A stretch of DNA of 64,000 nucleotides from Nonomuraea gerenzanensis (GTDB lineage: Bacteria; Actinomycetota; Actinomycetes; Streptosporangiales; Streptosporangiaceae): the NCBI RefSeq assembly GCF_020215645.1, contig NZ_CP084058.1, positions 9,672,001 to 9,736,000 of the forward strand, given 5' to 3'. Below are positions 1-8,283 of the stretch, piece by piece (position 1 is the first letter of the stretch; each line of letters opens with the position of its first letter). The position numbers were made by a program, and so were the translations under genes. Under the pieces are notes generated by a model. The model was not told where the DNA came from. It ran no database searches and saw only the letters and a program-made list of their open reading frames with translations.

Positions 1-1
1 C

Positions 2-328
2 CGGATCGGGCACGGGGTGCGTAGCGCCGGGGACGGCGCGCTGCTCGAACGCCTGCGCCGGGACCGGATCACGCTGGAGATGTGCCCTGTCAGCAACGTG
101 CAGACCGGGGCCGTGCCCGCGCCGGCCGGGCATCCCGCCACCCGGTTGCTGGCGGCGGGGCTGGCCGTCACGATCGGCACCGACGCGCGCACCACGTCGG
201 CGACCTCGCTGGCGCGCGAGTTCGCCGTCCTGCGCGAGTCGGCCGGCTGGACGGCCGAGCAGGAGCGGCTCGCCCAGGAGCACGCCGGCGCCGGCGCCTT
301 CGGCAACCGCCCCGCCGACGCACCCTGA
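2..328 (+). CDS. adenosine deaminase-like protein, C-terminal part (5' end outside window)
   Basis: The frame is open from the left edge and ends at TGA 326-328, so only about 108 C-terminal residues are present. The piece reads IGHGVR, then LEMCPVSNVQTG, then TIGTDART, the order of the metal/catalytic histidine, the substrate strand and the metal-binding Asp in adenosine/AMP deaminases (amidohydrolase superfamily). Classical enzymes have TDDP at the last motif; here the second Asp is replaced by Ala, while the first, metal-binding Asp is kept. It would hydrolyse an aminopurine or related nucleoside in the cytoplasm. The Asp-to-Ala change makes a non-adenosine substrate possible. A GC-rich 13-bp repeat tract follows directly. 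Confidence 0.75.
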   Translation, partial: RIGHGVRSAGDGALLERLRRDRITLEMCPVSNVQTGAVPAPAGHPATRLLAAGLAVTIGTDARTTSATSLAREFAVLRESAGWTAEQERLAQEHAGAGAFGNRPADAP

Positions 329-350
329 CCAGGCAGCGCCCAGCAACGCG

Positions 351-459
351 CGGCGGCGAGCGGCGGCGGCGAGCGGCGGCGGCGAGCGGCGGCGGCGAGC
401 GGCGGCGGCGAGCGGCGGCGGCGAGCGGCGGTGGCGAGCGGCGGTGGCGAGCGGGGAGC
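351..459. repeat. 13-bp microsatellite, GAGCGGCGGCGGC unit
   Basis: Seven full head-to-tail copies of GAGCGGCGGCGGC can be counted from 358 to 448, with a GTGG variant in the last two, and degenerate copies at both ends. The tract lies between the stop of the deaminase-like gene and the convergent stop of the small membrane protein gene. It is therefore non-coding, and its 13-bp period would not preserve a frame. No gene is seen in 329-484 apart from this tract. Confidence 0.85.
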
Positions 460-484
460 GGCGATCAGTTCGAGCGCGGCGGCC

Positions 485-853
485 TCACCGCCCCAGATCC
501 GCGCGCCGCCGGAAGACGCCGTAGAGCCCGCCCGCCAGCGAGATCCCCATGATGGCGATCAGCCGGATCAGGTCGGAGCCGCCGGAGACGACCAGCTCGC
601 CGGGCGGGTGGATGAGGAAGCCGGTGGCCAGCGTCCAGGCCAGGACCCCCGTCACGGCGGCGGCCCACAGATCGGCCGCCACCACGGCGTACAGGCACGC
701 GGCCAGCCCCATGACGGCGAACCGCGCCTCGACCTGGGTGTCGGGGACCAGCAGGGCGGTGATCGCGCACGCGGCGACCGTCACGAAGAACCCGACCCCG
801 ATGAGGAGTTCGGTGGGGCGCCGGCCGGCGGACTTGGGGCTGCGGAGGAACAT
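485..853 (-). CDS. small multi-spanning membrane protein (KdpD/DUF4118-like hydrophobic pattern)
   Basis: 122 residues starting at ATG 853 with GGGGA about 5 nt upstream. Four hydrophobic segments are visible at about residues 17-37, 44-62, 63-82 and 96-113, followed by a short basic tail (FRRRADLGR). The four short packed helices resemble the membrane module of sensor kinases such as KdpD (DUF4118), but no kinase or other soluble domain is attached. It lies 80 bp downstream of the secreted DUF4832 gene on the same strand and may be cotranscribed. I cannot assign a function beyond an inner-membrane location. Confidence 0.6.
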   Translation of the reverse strand: MFLRSPKSAGRRPTELLIGVGFFVTVAACAITALLVPDTQVEARFAVMGLAACLYAVVAADLWAAAVTGVLAWTLATGFLIHPPGELVVSGGSDLIRLIAIMGISLAGGLYGVFRRRADLGR

Positions 854-933
854 AAGTCCCCATTCAAGGGTGGGACGGGGGTTCGAGCAACCGCGGGGAG
901 GCCGGGAGCCCGCGGCCCGGCCTCCCCAGGGGG

Positions 934-3270
934 TCACTGGAAGGTGAGGGAATCGATGGTGACGGTGCTGTTGCCGCCGTACCAGAAGCCCATCGCGAGC
1001 TGCCCGGGAGCCGAGCGGCTGATCCCGTTGGCCGCCAGCGGGATGCGGATGTCCTGGTAGGCGGTGGTGATGGCCGGGTGGCCGCCGCCGTCGAGCGTGA
1101 AGTCGCCGAAGACCTTGGTGGTGCCGCCGAGGCCGAGGCTGAAGTGGCTCTGCTCGCCCCCTGCCGCGCCCTTGATCCGGACGACGAGATGGGTGTACGC
1201 GGACAGGTCGGTGTGCACGTCGCTGCCGAACCAGCCGCAGTTGGCGTAACGCAGGGCCAGCGCCCCGCCGGACACGACGCCCGAGCCACCGCCGTTGCCG
1301 AAGCAGTTGCCGCCGGTCCACTTGCCCAGGTCGTTGCGGGCGGCCGACGGGTAGGCCGGGTTGCCGTCGAAGTCGTCCAGGACCAAGCCCGTGGTGGAGG
1401 ACGGGAGGGTGGTGACGGTGACGGGCGCGGAGGCGGCGGAGGTGTTGCCCGCCGCGTCGTGCGCCTTCACGGTGTAGGTGTAGGCGGTCGCCGGGCTCAG
1501 CCCGGTGTCGGTGAACGAGGTCGTCGCCGTGGTACCGACCTCGGTGGAGCCGCGGTGGACGCGGTAACCGGCCACGCCCACGTTGTCGGTGGCGGCCGTC
1601 CAGGACAGGGTGACCGAGCCGGAGGTGCGGGACGGCGACGTCAGCCCGGTCGGCGCGGCCGGCGGCGTGGTGTCCGTGCCGCCGCCTGAGCCGACGGTGA
1701 CCTGGCCGAGCGTGAGCCAGCCGTCGGCGCCCTGGGTGGCGTTGGCGAAGCGCAGCTTCTTGGCGTTCGCGGAGACGGTCTCCAGCGGGCTCCGCACCCG
1801 CATCACCCACTGGTAGCCGCCGTTGGGCACGCCGGAGAGGTTCACGCCGGTCTGGAAGTACTGCGGGTAGCCGTAGTCGCGGTAGGCCGGGTCCTGGCCG
1901 ACGCCCCAGTCGGGGAACGCGCGGATCTTGAGCGGCATGACCGTGCGCAGGTCCCACGGCGTGTCGAAGGTCTTGACCACGGTCCCGGCGCTGTCGCGCA
2001 GGCCGAGGGTGACCGTCCACGGGTAGTAGAACGGCGCCACGCCGTGGTTGCTGATCCGCACGCCGACGTTCGTGGCGCCGCTCGCGGTGTTCTTGAAGTA
2101 GGCGTTGTCGACGGTGAGGTCGTAGCCCATGAGCCGGACGGCGGCGGCCACGTCGGGGTCGTCGGCCGCGTAGCCCTGGCTCTGCTCGTTGATCTTCCAG
2201 GTGGTGTGCTCCAGCTCGATGCACGCCTTCATGTTGTCCACCTGCCCGGAGCCGCCGGGCCAGGACGCGAACGCCGAGGTCTGGATCTCGGGCCGCACCT
2301 CGCCGCCCATCGACGAGGTGATCCACTTGTTCTCGGCGCCCACGTTGAGCGCCCGCTGCAACTGGGCCCAGCCGGCCCCGCCGAGCGACTGCGGCAGCGT
2401 GACGCCTGCCAGCGGCGAGCCTTCCCTGAAGCAGAAGGAGTCGTCGTGGTAGCCGAGGTCCAGGCCGGTCGCCGCGCCGCCCGCCGAGTCGGGGTAGCGC
2501 AGCTCCAGCTTGGTCTCGTCGAAGGCGGCGTCGTAGGCCCGCAGGAGCTGCGCGGCGTGCGCGTCCGTCGGCATGTGGTTCGGGTAGCTGTCGCCGCTGG
2601 TGTCGGTGTCGTACGGCCAGGTGTGCCACTCGCCCCAGAGCCCGATCAGGCCCAGGTGGATGAAGCCGATGCGCGGGTCGCCGTCGTAGCGGGCGCCGAA
2701 GGCGGCGATGAAGTCGTCCAGCGCGTCGAGCAGGTAGGGGTTGTCGTAGTCGGGGCTGGTGGTCCCCCACCGGGTGTTGGTCCGGTACGGGACGTGCCCG
2801 TCGAAGCAGCGCGGGATGGCGTTGGCGGGGTGGGTGCCGCTGCCGTCCGGATACTCCATGTAGAAGCGCACCGCGGCCTGGTTGCCGTACGAGGCGATCT
2901 CGTTCAGCGCGCTGTCGAGGATCGACCAGTTGATCTTCGAGCAGTCGGCCGGGTCGGTCATCACCTCGGACAGGCCGAAGTAGCTCCAGGTCAGGGAGTG
3001 CGGGTAGCCGGTGTTCTGGTCGCTGCCCGGCCAGTAGAAGCGGGCGAAGCCCTTGAGCGGGTTGTCCAGTGGCGCGGGCGCCGCGGCCAGCGGATGCGCC
3101 TGGAGGGACGGGTCGGGCGAGGCGGGGGCCGCCGGCCGGGGCGGGACCCCGCCGGGGACCGGCGCGAGCGCCCACGCCTGGGCGGCGGGGAGCAGGGCGG
3201 CCGCGACGGCGGTCAGGGCGGCTAACACGACCTGGCGAAACCGCCGGGACGGCCGGACAGGGACAGGCAT
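934..3270 (-). CDS. secreted DUF4832-type putative glycoside hydrolase with FN3 and C-terminal carbohydrate-binding-like domain
   Basis: 778 residues from ATG 3270; GGAGG lies about 10 nt upstream. In-frame codons further upstream lack a ribosome site. Residues 1-34 are a Sec signal peptide (RPSRRFRQ, hydrophobic core, AQAWA). About 45-500 is a DUF4832/DUF4874-like TIM-barrel region with NPLKGFARFYWPG, FIHLGLIGLWGEWH and a Cys-rich loop. About 530-620 is a fibronectin type III domain, and about 625-778 is a beta-sandwich ending AMGFWYGGNSTVTIDSL that looks like a CBM. Acidic residues in the GLWGEW motif are plausible catalytic groups, but no activity is established for this family. It is divergent from the alpha-galactoside import operon, so a role in releasing galactosides outside the cell is inferred. 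Confidence 0.8.
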   Translation of the reverse strand: MPVPVRPSRRFRQVVLAALTAVAAALLPAAQAWALAPVPGGVPPRPAAPASPDPSLQAHPLAAAPAPLDNPLKGFARFYWPGSDQNTGYPHSLTWSYFGLSEVMTDPADCSKINWSILDSALNEIASYGNQAAVRFYMEYPDGSGTHPANAIPRCFDGHVPYRTNTRWGTTSPDYDNPYLLDALDDFIAAFGARYDGDPRIGFIHLGLIGLWGEWHTWPYDTDTSGDSYPNHMPTDAHAAQLLRAYDAAFDETKLELRYPDSAGGAATGLDLGYHDDSFCFREGSPLAGVTLPQSLGGAGWAQLQRALNVGAENKWITSSMGGEVRPEIQTSAFASWPGGSGQVDNMKACIELEHTTWKINEQSQGYAADDPDVAAAVRLMGYDLTVDNAYFKNTASGATNVGVRISNHGVAPFYYPWTVTLGLRDSAGTVVKTFDTPWDLRTVMPLKIRAFPDWGVGQDPAYRDYGYPQYFQTGVNLSGVPNGGYQWVMRVRSPLETVSANAKKLRFANATQGADGWLTLGQVTVGSGGGTDTTPPAAPTGLTSPSRTSGSVTLSWTAATDNVGVAGYRVHRGSTEVGTTATTSFTDTGLSPATAYTYTVKAHDAAGNTSAASAPVTVTTLPSSTTGLVLDDFDGNPAYPSAARNDLGKWTGGNCFGNGGGSGVVSGGALALRYANCGWFGSDVHTDLSAYTHLVVRIKGAAGGEQSHFSLGLGGTTKVFGDFTLDGGGHPAITTAYQDIRIPLAANGISRSAPGQLAMGFWYGGNSTVTIDSLTFQ

Positions 3271-3389
3271 GGGTGACAGACCTCCGTGATACGTGGCAGC
3301 AGGCGAGCCGCCGGGGCTCGCCACATGGGGGTTGACGTGGGACGGAAGGGCTCGGAAGCGCTGTCGCGCGCTCGCCGACTTATGCGGAG

Positions 3390-3423
3390 CTATTGACAAA
3401 CTTCCGCTGCCCCACATCATTAT
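3390..3423 (+). promoter_or_regulatory. candidate promoter of the sugar-import operon with an overlapping repressor-like site
   Basis: TTGACA at 3393-3398 is a consensus -35 box; CATTAT at 3418-3423 (19-nt spacer) is the best -10 candidate. On the opposite strand, 3401-3390 reads GTTTGTCAATAG. This matches TTTTGTCAAGAG at 8247-8258 upstream of the ROK regulator gene in 10 of 12 positions. A shared binding site overlapping the -35 box suggests repression by that regulator. An AGCGC/GCGCT inverted repeat at 3357-3372 is a weaker candidate. Confidence 0.45.
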
Positions 3424-3476
3424 TCGGGAGTCACTCCGTGACAAGAGGGCAATCTCACCGAGCGCCGAGGACGATG

Positions 3477-4430
3477 ATGAGAACGATGCGGGCCGAGGAA
3501 CGGTCGCAGGCCGCCGAGCCGCCGGACGACACCGGCGCCGCCCGGCGAAGACGGGCCCGGCCGCGTGACGACCGCCGGGCGGCCTGGCTCTTCCTGATCC
3601 CGGCGCTCGCCGGTTTCGTGATCTTCTACGGCTACCCCACCGTGCGCGGGCTCTGGTACTCGCTGACGGACTACAACCTGCTCAGCGAGCCCGCGTTCGT
3701 CGGCGGCGAGAACTACGCCCAGCTCGTGCGCGACCCGCAGTTCTGGCACTCGCTCGGGGTCACCGTCTACTACGTCGTGGTCAACATCGGCTCGCAGCTG
3801 CTGCTCGGGCTGCTCCTGGCCGCGCTCATGCACCGCCTCACCCGGTCGGTGGCGCTGCGCGCGATGCTGCTGCTGCCGTGGCTGGTGCCGAACGTCACCG
3901 TCGCCCTGCTGTGGGTCTGGCTGCTCGACGCCGACCTCGGCTTCGTCAACCACCTGCTGAAGGCGCTCGGCTTCGGCACGGTCGGCTTCCTCGTCTCACC
4001 CGACTGGGCCCTGCCGACGATCGGCCTGGTCAACACCTGGGCCTACACCGGCTACACCGCGCTGCTGCTCTACGCGGGCATGCTGCAGATCCCGCCGCAC
4101 CTGTACGAGAGCGCCGCCCTCGACGGCGCCGGCGAGCTGCGCATGTTCCGCTCGGTCACGCTGCCGATGCTGCGGCCCGTCCTGGCCCTGGTGCTGGTCG
4201 TGTCGCTGATCGGATCGTTCCAGATCTTCGACACCGTGGCCGTGGCGGCGGGCGGCCGGGGGGCGAGCAGCGCGATCAGGGTCATCTACTACTTCATCTA
4301 CCAGCACGCCTTCCAGTACTTCCACATGGGTTACGCCTCGGCGGCGGCGCTGATGCTCGCGCTCGTCCTCGGCGTGCTCACGGTCGTGCAGTTGCGGCTG
4401 CTGCGGGCGTCCAGCTCGGATCTGGCCTGA
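3477..4430 (+). CDS. sugar ABC transporter permease (MalF/UgpA type)
   Basis: 317 residues from ATG 3477. ATG 3474 and 3486 are also possible; GAGG at 3467-3470 spaces best with 3477. After a charged Arg-rich N-tail the protein has six membrane segments starting at WLFLIPALAGFVIFYGYP. The inner-membrane coupling motif reads YESAALDGAGELRMFRSVTLPML, the EAA loop that contacts the ATPase of carbohydrate ABC importers. It forms the heterodimeric channel with the next gene. No ATPase gene is nearby; a shared MsiK-type ATPase, as known in actinomycetes, would energise it. This is the first gene of an operon with the second permease, binding protein and alpha-galactosidase. Confidence 0.92.
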   Translation: MRTMRAEERSQAAEPPDDTGAARRRRARPRDDRRAAWLFLIPALAGFVIFYGYPTVRGLWYSLTDYNLLSEPAFVGGENYAQLVRDPQFWHSLGVTVYYVVVNIGSQLLLGLLLAALMHRLTRSVALRAMLLLPWLVPNVTVALLWVWLLDADLGFVNHLLKALGFGTVGFLVSPDWALPTIGLVNTWAYTGYTALLLYAGMLQIPPHLYESAALDGAGELRMFRSVTLPMLRPVLALVLVVSLIGSFQIFDTVAVAAGGRGASSAIRVIYYFIYQHAFQYFHMGYASAAALMLALVLGVLTVVQLRLLRASSSDLA

Positions 4431-4442
4431 GGAGGCGACACG

Positions 4443-5324
4443 ATGCGGCGCATGCCCACGCTCGGCAGGCTGCCTGCCTGGGCCGTCCTGATCGGAGCCC
4501 TGGTGCTCACGATCTTCCCCTTCTACTGGATGGTCCGCACGGCCCTCACCCCGGCCGCCGACCTCTACGCCGACAGCGGCTCCCTGTTCCCGAGCAACCC
4601 GACCCTGGTGAACTTCCAGCGCATCCTCGGGCTCACCAGCCAGGAGGAGGCGCGCGCGGCGGGCGGCTCGGGCGCGCGGATCGACTTCGCCCGCTACCTG
4701 CTCAACTCGGTCGTCTACAGCGGCCTGATCGCGACGCTGCAGACGTTCTTCTGCGCGATGGCCGGGTACGCGTTCGCCCGGCTCCGCTTCCCCGGCCGCG
4801 AGCTGGTCTTCGGCATCGTGATCGCCGCGCTCATGGTGCCGCCGATCTTCACGCTGCTGCCCAACTTCGTGCTGGTGAAGAACCTCGACTGGGTCAACAC
4901 CTTCGCCGGGATGGTGGCCCCGTCGATCCTGATGACCCCGTTCGCGGTCTTCTTCCTGCGGCAGTTCTTCCTGTCCATCCCGCGCGACGTGGAGGAGGCG
5001 GCCCGGCTCGACGGCAACGGCGCGTGGGGCGTGTTCTGGCGCATCGTGCTGCCGATGAGCCGGGGGCCGCTGATCACCATCGGGCTGACCACCACGGTGT
5101 GGGCCTGGAAGGACTACCTGTGGCCGCTGCTGGTCGGGCGCGAGGAGGAGACGCGCGTCCTGACCGTCGCGCTCGGCGTCTTCCTCCAGCAGTCGCCCAA
5201 CACCCGCCCCGACTGGACCGGCCTGATGGCCGGCTCGACCCTCTCGGTGCTGCCGGTCCTGATCCTGCTGATCTTCCTCGGCCGGCGGCTGGTCCAGTCG
5301 CTCAACTTCTCCGGAATCAGATAA
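4443..5324 (+). CDS. sugar ABC transporter permease (MalG/UgpE type)
   Basis: 293 residues; ATG 4443 follows GGAGG at 4431-4435, 12 nt after the previous stop. Six membrane segments begin at WAVLIGALVLTIFPFYWM. The EAA motif is EEAARLDGNGAWGVFWRIVLPM. A periplasmic-side loop after segment 1 is longer than average (about residues 40-80, with GLTSQEEARAAGGSGAR). It pairs with the upstream MalF-type subunit to import an oligosaccharide. The alpha-galactosidase downstream suggests melibiose/raffinose-type substrates; that specificity is inference. Confidence 0.92.
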   Translation: MRRMPTLGRLPAWAVLIGALVLTIFPFYWMVRTALTPAADLYADSGSLFPSNPTLVNFQRILGLTSQEEARAAGGSGARIDFARYLLNSVVYSGLIATLQTFFCAMAGYAFARLRFPGRELVFGIVIAALMVPPIFTLLPNFVLVKNLDWVNTFAGMVAPSILMTPFAVFFLRQFFLSIPRDVEEAARLDGNGAWGVFWRIVLPMSRGPLITIGLTTTVWAWKDYLWPLLVGREEETRVLTVALGVFLQQSPNTRPDWTGLMAGSTLSVLPVLILLIFLGRRLVQSLNFSGIR

Positions 5325-5343
5325 CCCCCCTGAAAGAGGCATC

Positions 5344-6708
5344 ATGAACACCACCAAGCGGGCCGGCCTGGCGCTGCTGTCGCTGGCGCTGGCCGGCACG
5401 CTCGCCGCCTGCGGCTCCGGCGGCGGCGAGTCGCAGGGCGCGGCGGCCGGCGGCAAGGTCACCCTCGACTACTGGCTCTGGGACGACAGGCAGCTCCCGG
5501 CGTACCAGGCGTGCGCCGACGCCTTCCAGAAGGCCGAGCCGAACATCACCGTCAAGCTCACCCAGACGGCCTGGGCGCAGTACTGGCAGAACCTCACCAC
5601 CCAGCTCGCCGCCGGCCAGGCCCCGGACGTGTGGACCGACCACGGCTCCTACTACCCGCAGTTCGTCAGCAGCGGCCAGATCCTGGACATCCAGCCGTTC
5701 GTGACCCGCGACAAGGTGGACCTGACCCAGTACCAGGAGGGCCTGGCCGACCTGTGGGTCAAGGACGGCAAGCGGTACGGCCTGCCCAAGGACTGGGACA
5801 CCGTCGCGCTCGTCTACAACACCACGATGCTGGCGGAGCGGAAGGTCAAGCCCGAGGAGATGGCCGGCCTCACCTGGAACCCCACCGACGGTGGCACGCT
5901 CCAGCAGGTCATCGCCAAGCTCACGGTGGACGAGAGCGGGCGCGACGGCCTCGACCCGGCCTTCGACAAGAGCAAGGTCAAGGTGTACGGCTTCCTGCCC
6001 GAATGGGGCGACGGCGCCCAGGGCCAGAACGGCTGGGGCGACCTGGCCGTGGCCAACGGCTGGACCTACCTGGACAAGAACCCCTGGGGCACCCGGTACC
6101 AGTACGACGACCCCAAGCTCGCCCAGGTCATCGACTGGTACAAGCAGCTCATCGACAAGGGATACGCGCCCAAGTTCGACAAGCAGTCCACGCTGGGCAG
6201 GGAGGCGGTGCTCAACGCGGGCAAGGGCGCGATGTCCTTCGCCGGGTCGTGGACGATCAACACCTTCCTGGGCTCCGACGCCGACCAGAAGTTCGCGTTC
6301 GCCCCGATGCCCCTCGGACCGGCCGGCGTGCGCAAGACCGCCATCAACGGCCTGTCCGACGCGATCTTCGCCGGCACGGAGCACAAGGAGGAGGCCTGGA
6401 AGTGGGTGAAGTTCCTCGGCTCCGCCGACTGCCAGAACCTCGTCGGCGACCAGGCCGTCGTCTTCCCCGCGATCAGGACGGCCAGTGAGAAGGCCGCGGC
6501 GGCCCACGAGGCCAAGGGGCGTGAGGTGCGGGCCTACCTCGACCCGACCGAGACGCGGGGCGGCACGTTCCTGCTGCCCATCACCGACCACGGCAACGAG
6601 ATCAGCCAGATCGTCCAGGACGCCATCCAGTCGATCGTCCTCGGCCAGATCGGCACCGCCGAAGGGCTGAAGCAGGCCAACGACCAGGTCAACGCGCTGT
6701 TCACCTGA
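5344..6708 (+). CDS. extracellular sugar-binding lipoprotein of the ABC importer
   Basis: 454 residues. The N-terminus is a lipoprotein signal with lipobox LAAC; Cys23 is the expected lipidation site, followed by a Gly-rich linker. The body is a cluster B/MalE-type solute-binding protein (family 1), with VTLDYWLWDD at the start of the mature fold and many aromatic residues (Trp, Tyr) suited to stacking on sugars. It is anchored outside the membrane, hands substrate to the two permeases, and lies 19 nt after the MalG-type gene. The order permease-permease-binding protein is less common than binding protein first, but is found in actinomycete sugar operons. Confidence 0.93.
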   Translation: MNTTKRAGLALLSLALAGTLAACGSGGGESQGAAAGGKVTLDYWLWDDRQLPAYQACADAFQKAEPNITVKLTQTAWAQYWQNLTTQLAAGQAPDVWTDHGSYYPQFVSSGQILDIQPFVTRDKVDLTQYQEGLADLWVKDGKRYGLPKDWDTVALVYNTTMLAERKVKPEEMAGLTWNPTDGGTLQQVIAKLTVDESGRDGLDPAFDKSKVKVYGFLPEWGDGAQGQNGWGDLAVANGWTYLDKNPWGTRYQYDDPKLAQVIDWYKQLIDKGYAPKFDKQSTLGREAVLNAGKGAMSFAGSWTINTFLGSDADQKFAFAPMPLGPAGVRKTAINGLSDAIFAGTEHKEEAWKWVKFLGSADCQNLVGDQAVVFPAIRTASEKAAAAHEAKGREVRAYLDPTETRGGTFLLPITDHGNEISQIVQDAIQSIVLGQIGTAEGLKQANDQVNALFT

Positions 6709-6736
6709 TCATCGCACCCAACGGAGAAGGAGCATC

Positions 6737-8233
6737 ATGCCGCTGCTCGTCGAGCTGGCAGGCCGTACCGTAGCCCTTGAGCCGACCGGCTCCGAGCCAC
6801 CGCAGCAGATCGAGGGCGGGGTCGTCCTGCCGCCCGGCCGGGTGGCCGTGCTGCACGGCCTCGGCGACGCGCTGTTCTACCGGCACGGGCAGAACTCGTG
6901 GAGCCCGTGCGGATGGCGGCGGTTGTCCGAGCCGCCGCTGCGCATCGCCGACCCGCGGCGCCGCATCACCGCCGACGACCCCGTCTGGGACGATCCGGCC
7001 CGCCACCACTCCTCGGCGGTCGCCGCGCTGCAGGGCGACGACGGGCGGGTCCTGCTGCTCGGCGCGCTCGGCATCGGCACCCCGCGCCTGACGGGCGACC
7101 GCGACACGCTCGCCGGCTGGTACGAGGACGACGGGGCGCCCTGGTTCCTGGCCTACGGCGACGAGGAGGAGGTCTTCGGCGCCTACACCCGGGCGCTGGC
7201 CGACCGGCTGGGCACCGGCGGGCGGCGCGCGGGCAACGTCTGGTGCAGCTGGTACGCCTACTACGAGGGCATCACCGAGCCGGGCCTGGCCAAGGACATC
7301 GACGCGCTGAACGGCCTGCCCTTCGACGTGCTGCAGGTGGACGACGGCTGGGAGGAGATGGTCGGCGACTGGGAGCCGAACGCCAAGTTCCCCTCCGGGA
7401 TGCGCGCGCTGGCCGACCGGATCGCCGCCGCCGGGATGACGCCGGGCCTGTGGCTGGCCCCGTTCATCGTGCTGCCGGGCTCGCGCACCGCCCGCGAGCG
7501 GCCCGAGCTGCTGCTGCGCGACGAGCGGGGCGAGCCGGTGGTCGCGGGCCACAACTGGGGCACCGGCTACTGGGCGCTGGACCTGTCCAAGGCCGAGGCG
7601 CTCGACCACGTGGAGCGGCTCGTCCGGCGGGTCGTGCACGAGTGGGGCTTCCGGTACCTGAAGCTCGACTTCATCAACGCGGGCGCCGCCCCCGGCGTGC
7701 GGCAGGGCGGGCTCGGCCGCGAGCAGGCCTACCGGCGGGCGCTGGAGCTGATCAGGCGGACGGCGGGCGAGGAGGTGTACCTGCTGGGCAGCGGCGCGAT
7801 CCTGCTGCCCTCACTCGGCCTGCTCGACGGGCTGCGCAGCGGCCCCGACGTGGCGCCGATGTGGCAGAACTACGCCAGCGACGACCCCTCCGACGCGATG
7901 GCGCGCAACGCCGTGGTCAACACGCTGCACCGGCTCTGGCACGCGCCGCTGGCCGAGGTGGACCCGGACGTCGTGTACTTCCGCAGCCGCCTCAACCTGC
8001 TCAGCGACCAGCAGCTCGGCTGGCTGCGCGACCTGGCCACGGTGTGCGGCTTCCGCGCCGTGTCCGACCCGCCCGGGTGGCTGCGGGCCGAGGAGCTGGC
8101 GGAGATGACGGCGTACCTGTCGGCCAGGCCGGCCGTGGTGCGCAAGGGCCGGTACGTGTTCGCCATCGACGGCCGGGAGGTGGACTTCGGTCCGGCCGTC
8201 GCTCCTGACGGGCAGTGGTATCCGATCTCCTGA
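6737..8233 (+). CDS. alpha-galactosidase, glycoside hydrolase family 36
   Basis: 498 residues, no signal peptide, so it acts in the cytoplasm on imported sugar. The (beta/alpha)8 barrel shows WCSWYAYYEGI, LQVDDGWEEMVGDWEPN and RYLKLDFINAG. Asp311 in KLDF fits the GH36 nucleophile, and Asp371 in SGPDVAP fits the acid/base. The length is shorter than the large GH36 enzymes (about 700 residues) and near the compact archaeal/plant-like forms, because the N-terminal beta-sandwich is reduced to about 150 residues. It is 28 nt after the binding protein gene and last in the operon. Alpha-galactoside is the likely substrate; raffinose-synthase-like GH36 members are the main alternative. Confidence 0.88.
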   Translation: MPLLVELAGRTVALEPTGSEPPQQIEGGVVLPPGRVAVLHGLGDALFYRHGQNSWSPCGWRRLSEPPLRIADPRRRITADDPVWDDPARHHSSAVAALQGDDGRVLLLGALGIGTPRLTGDRDTLAGWYEDDGAPWFLAYGDEEEVFGAYTRALADRLGTGGRRAGNVWCSWYAYYEGITEPGLAKDIDALNGLPFDVLQVDDGWEEMVGDWEPNAKFPSGMRALADRIAAAGMTPGLWLAPFIVLPGSRTARERPELLLRDERGEPVVAGHNWGTGYWALDLSKAEALDHVERLVRRVVHEWGFRYLKLDFINAGAAPGVRQGGLGREQAYRRALELIRRTAGEEVYLLGSGAILLPSLGLLDGLRSGPDVAPMWQNYASDDPSDAMARNAVVNTLHRLWHAPLAEVDPDVVYFRSRLNLLSDQQLGWLRDLATVCGFRAVSDPPGWLRAEELAEMTAYLSARPAVVRKGRYVFAIDGREVDFGPAVAPDGQWYPIS

Positions 8234-8243
8234 GGTCGCACTA

Positions 8244-8258
8244 CTCTTTTGTCAAGAG
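8244..8258. promoter_or_regulatory. inverted repeat / candidate ROK operator
   Basis: CTCTT-TTGTC-AAGAG, perfect 5-bp arms around a 5-nt centre, 26 nt before the GTG of the ROK regulator gene. TTTTGTCAAGAG inside it recurs in the promoter at 3390-3401 (opposite strand). This suggests autoregulation plus control of the operon by one protein. Confidence 0.45.
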
Positions 8259-8283
8259 CGCATCGTTAATCAGGGGGGCCACG

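Noticed and set aside
485..3175. A very long open frame on the minus strand fused to the small membrane protein
   Set aside because: It runs antiphase through the DUF4832 gene and encodes Arg/Ala/Pro-rich shadow sequence; only the last 122 codons have their own start, ribosome site and hydrophobic pattern.
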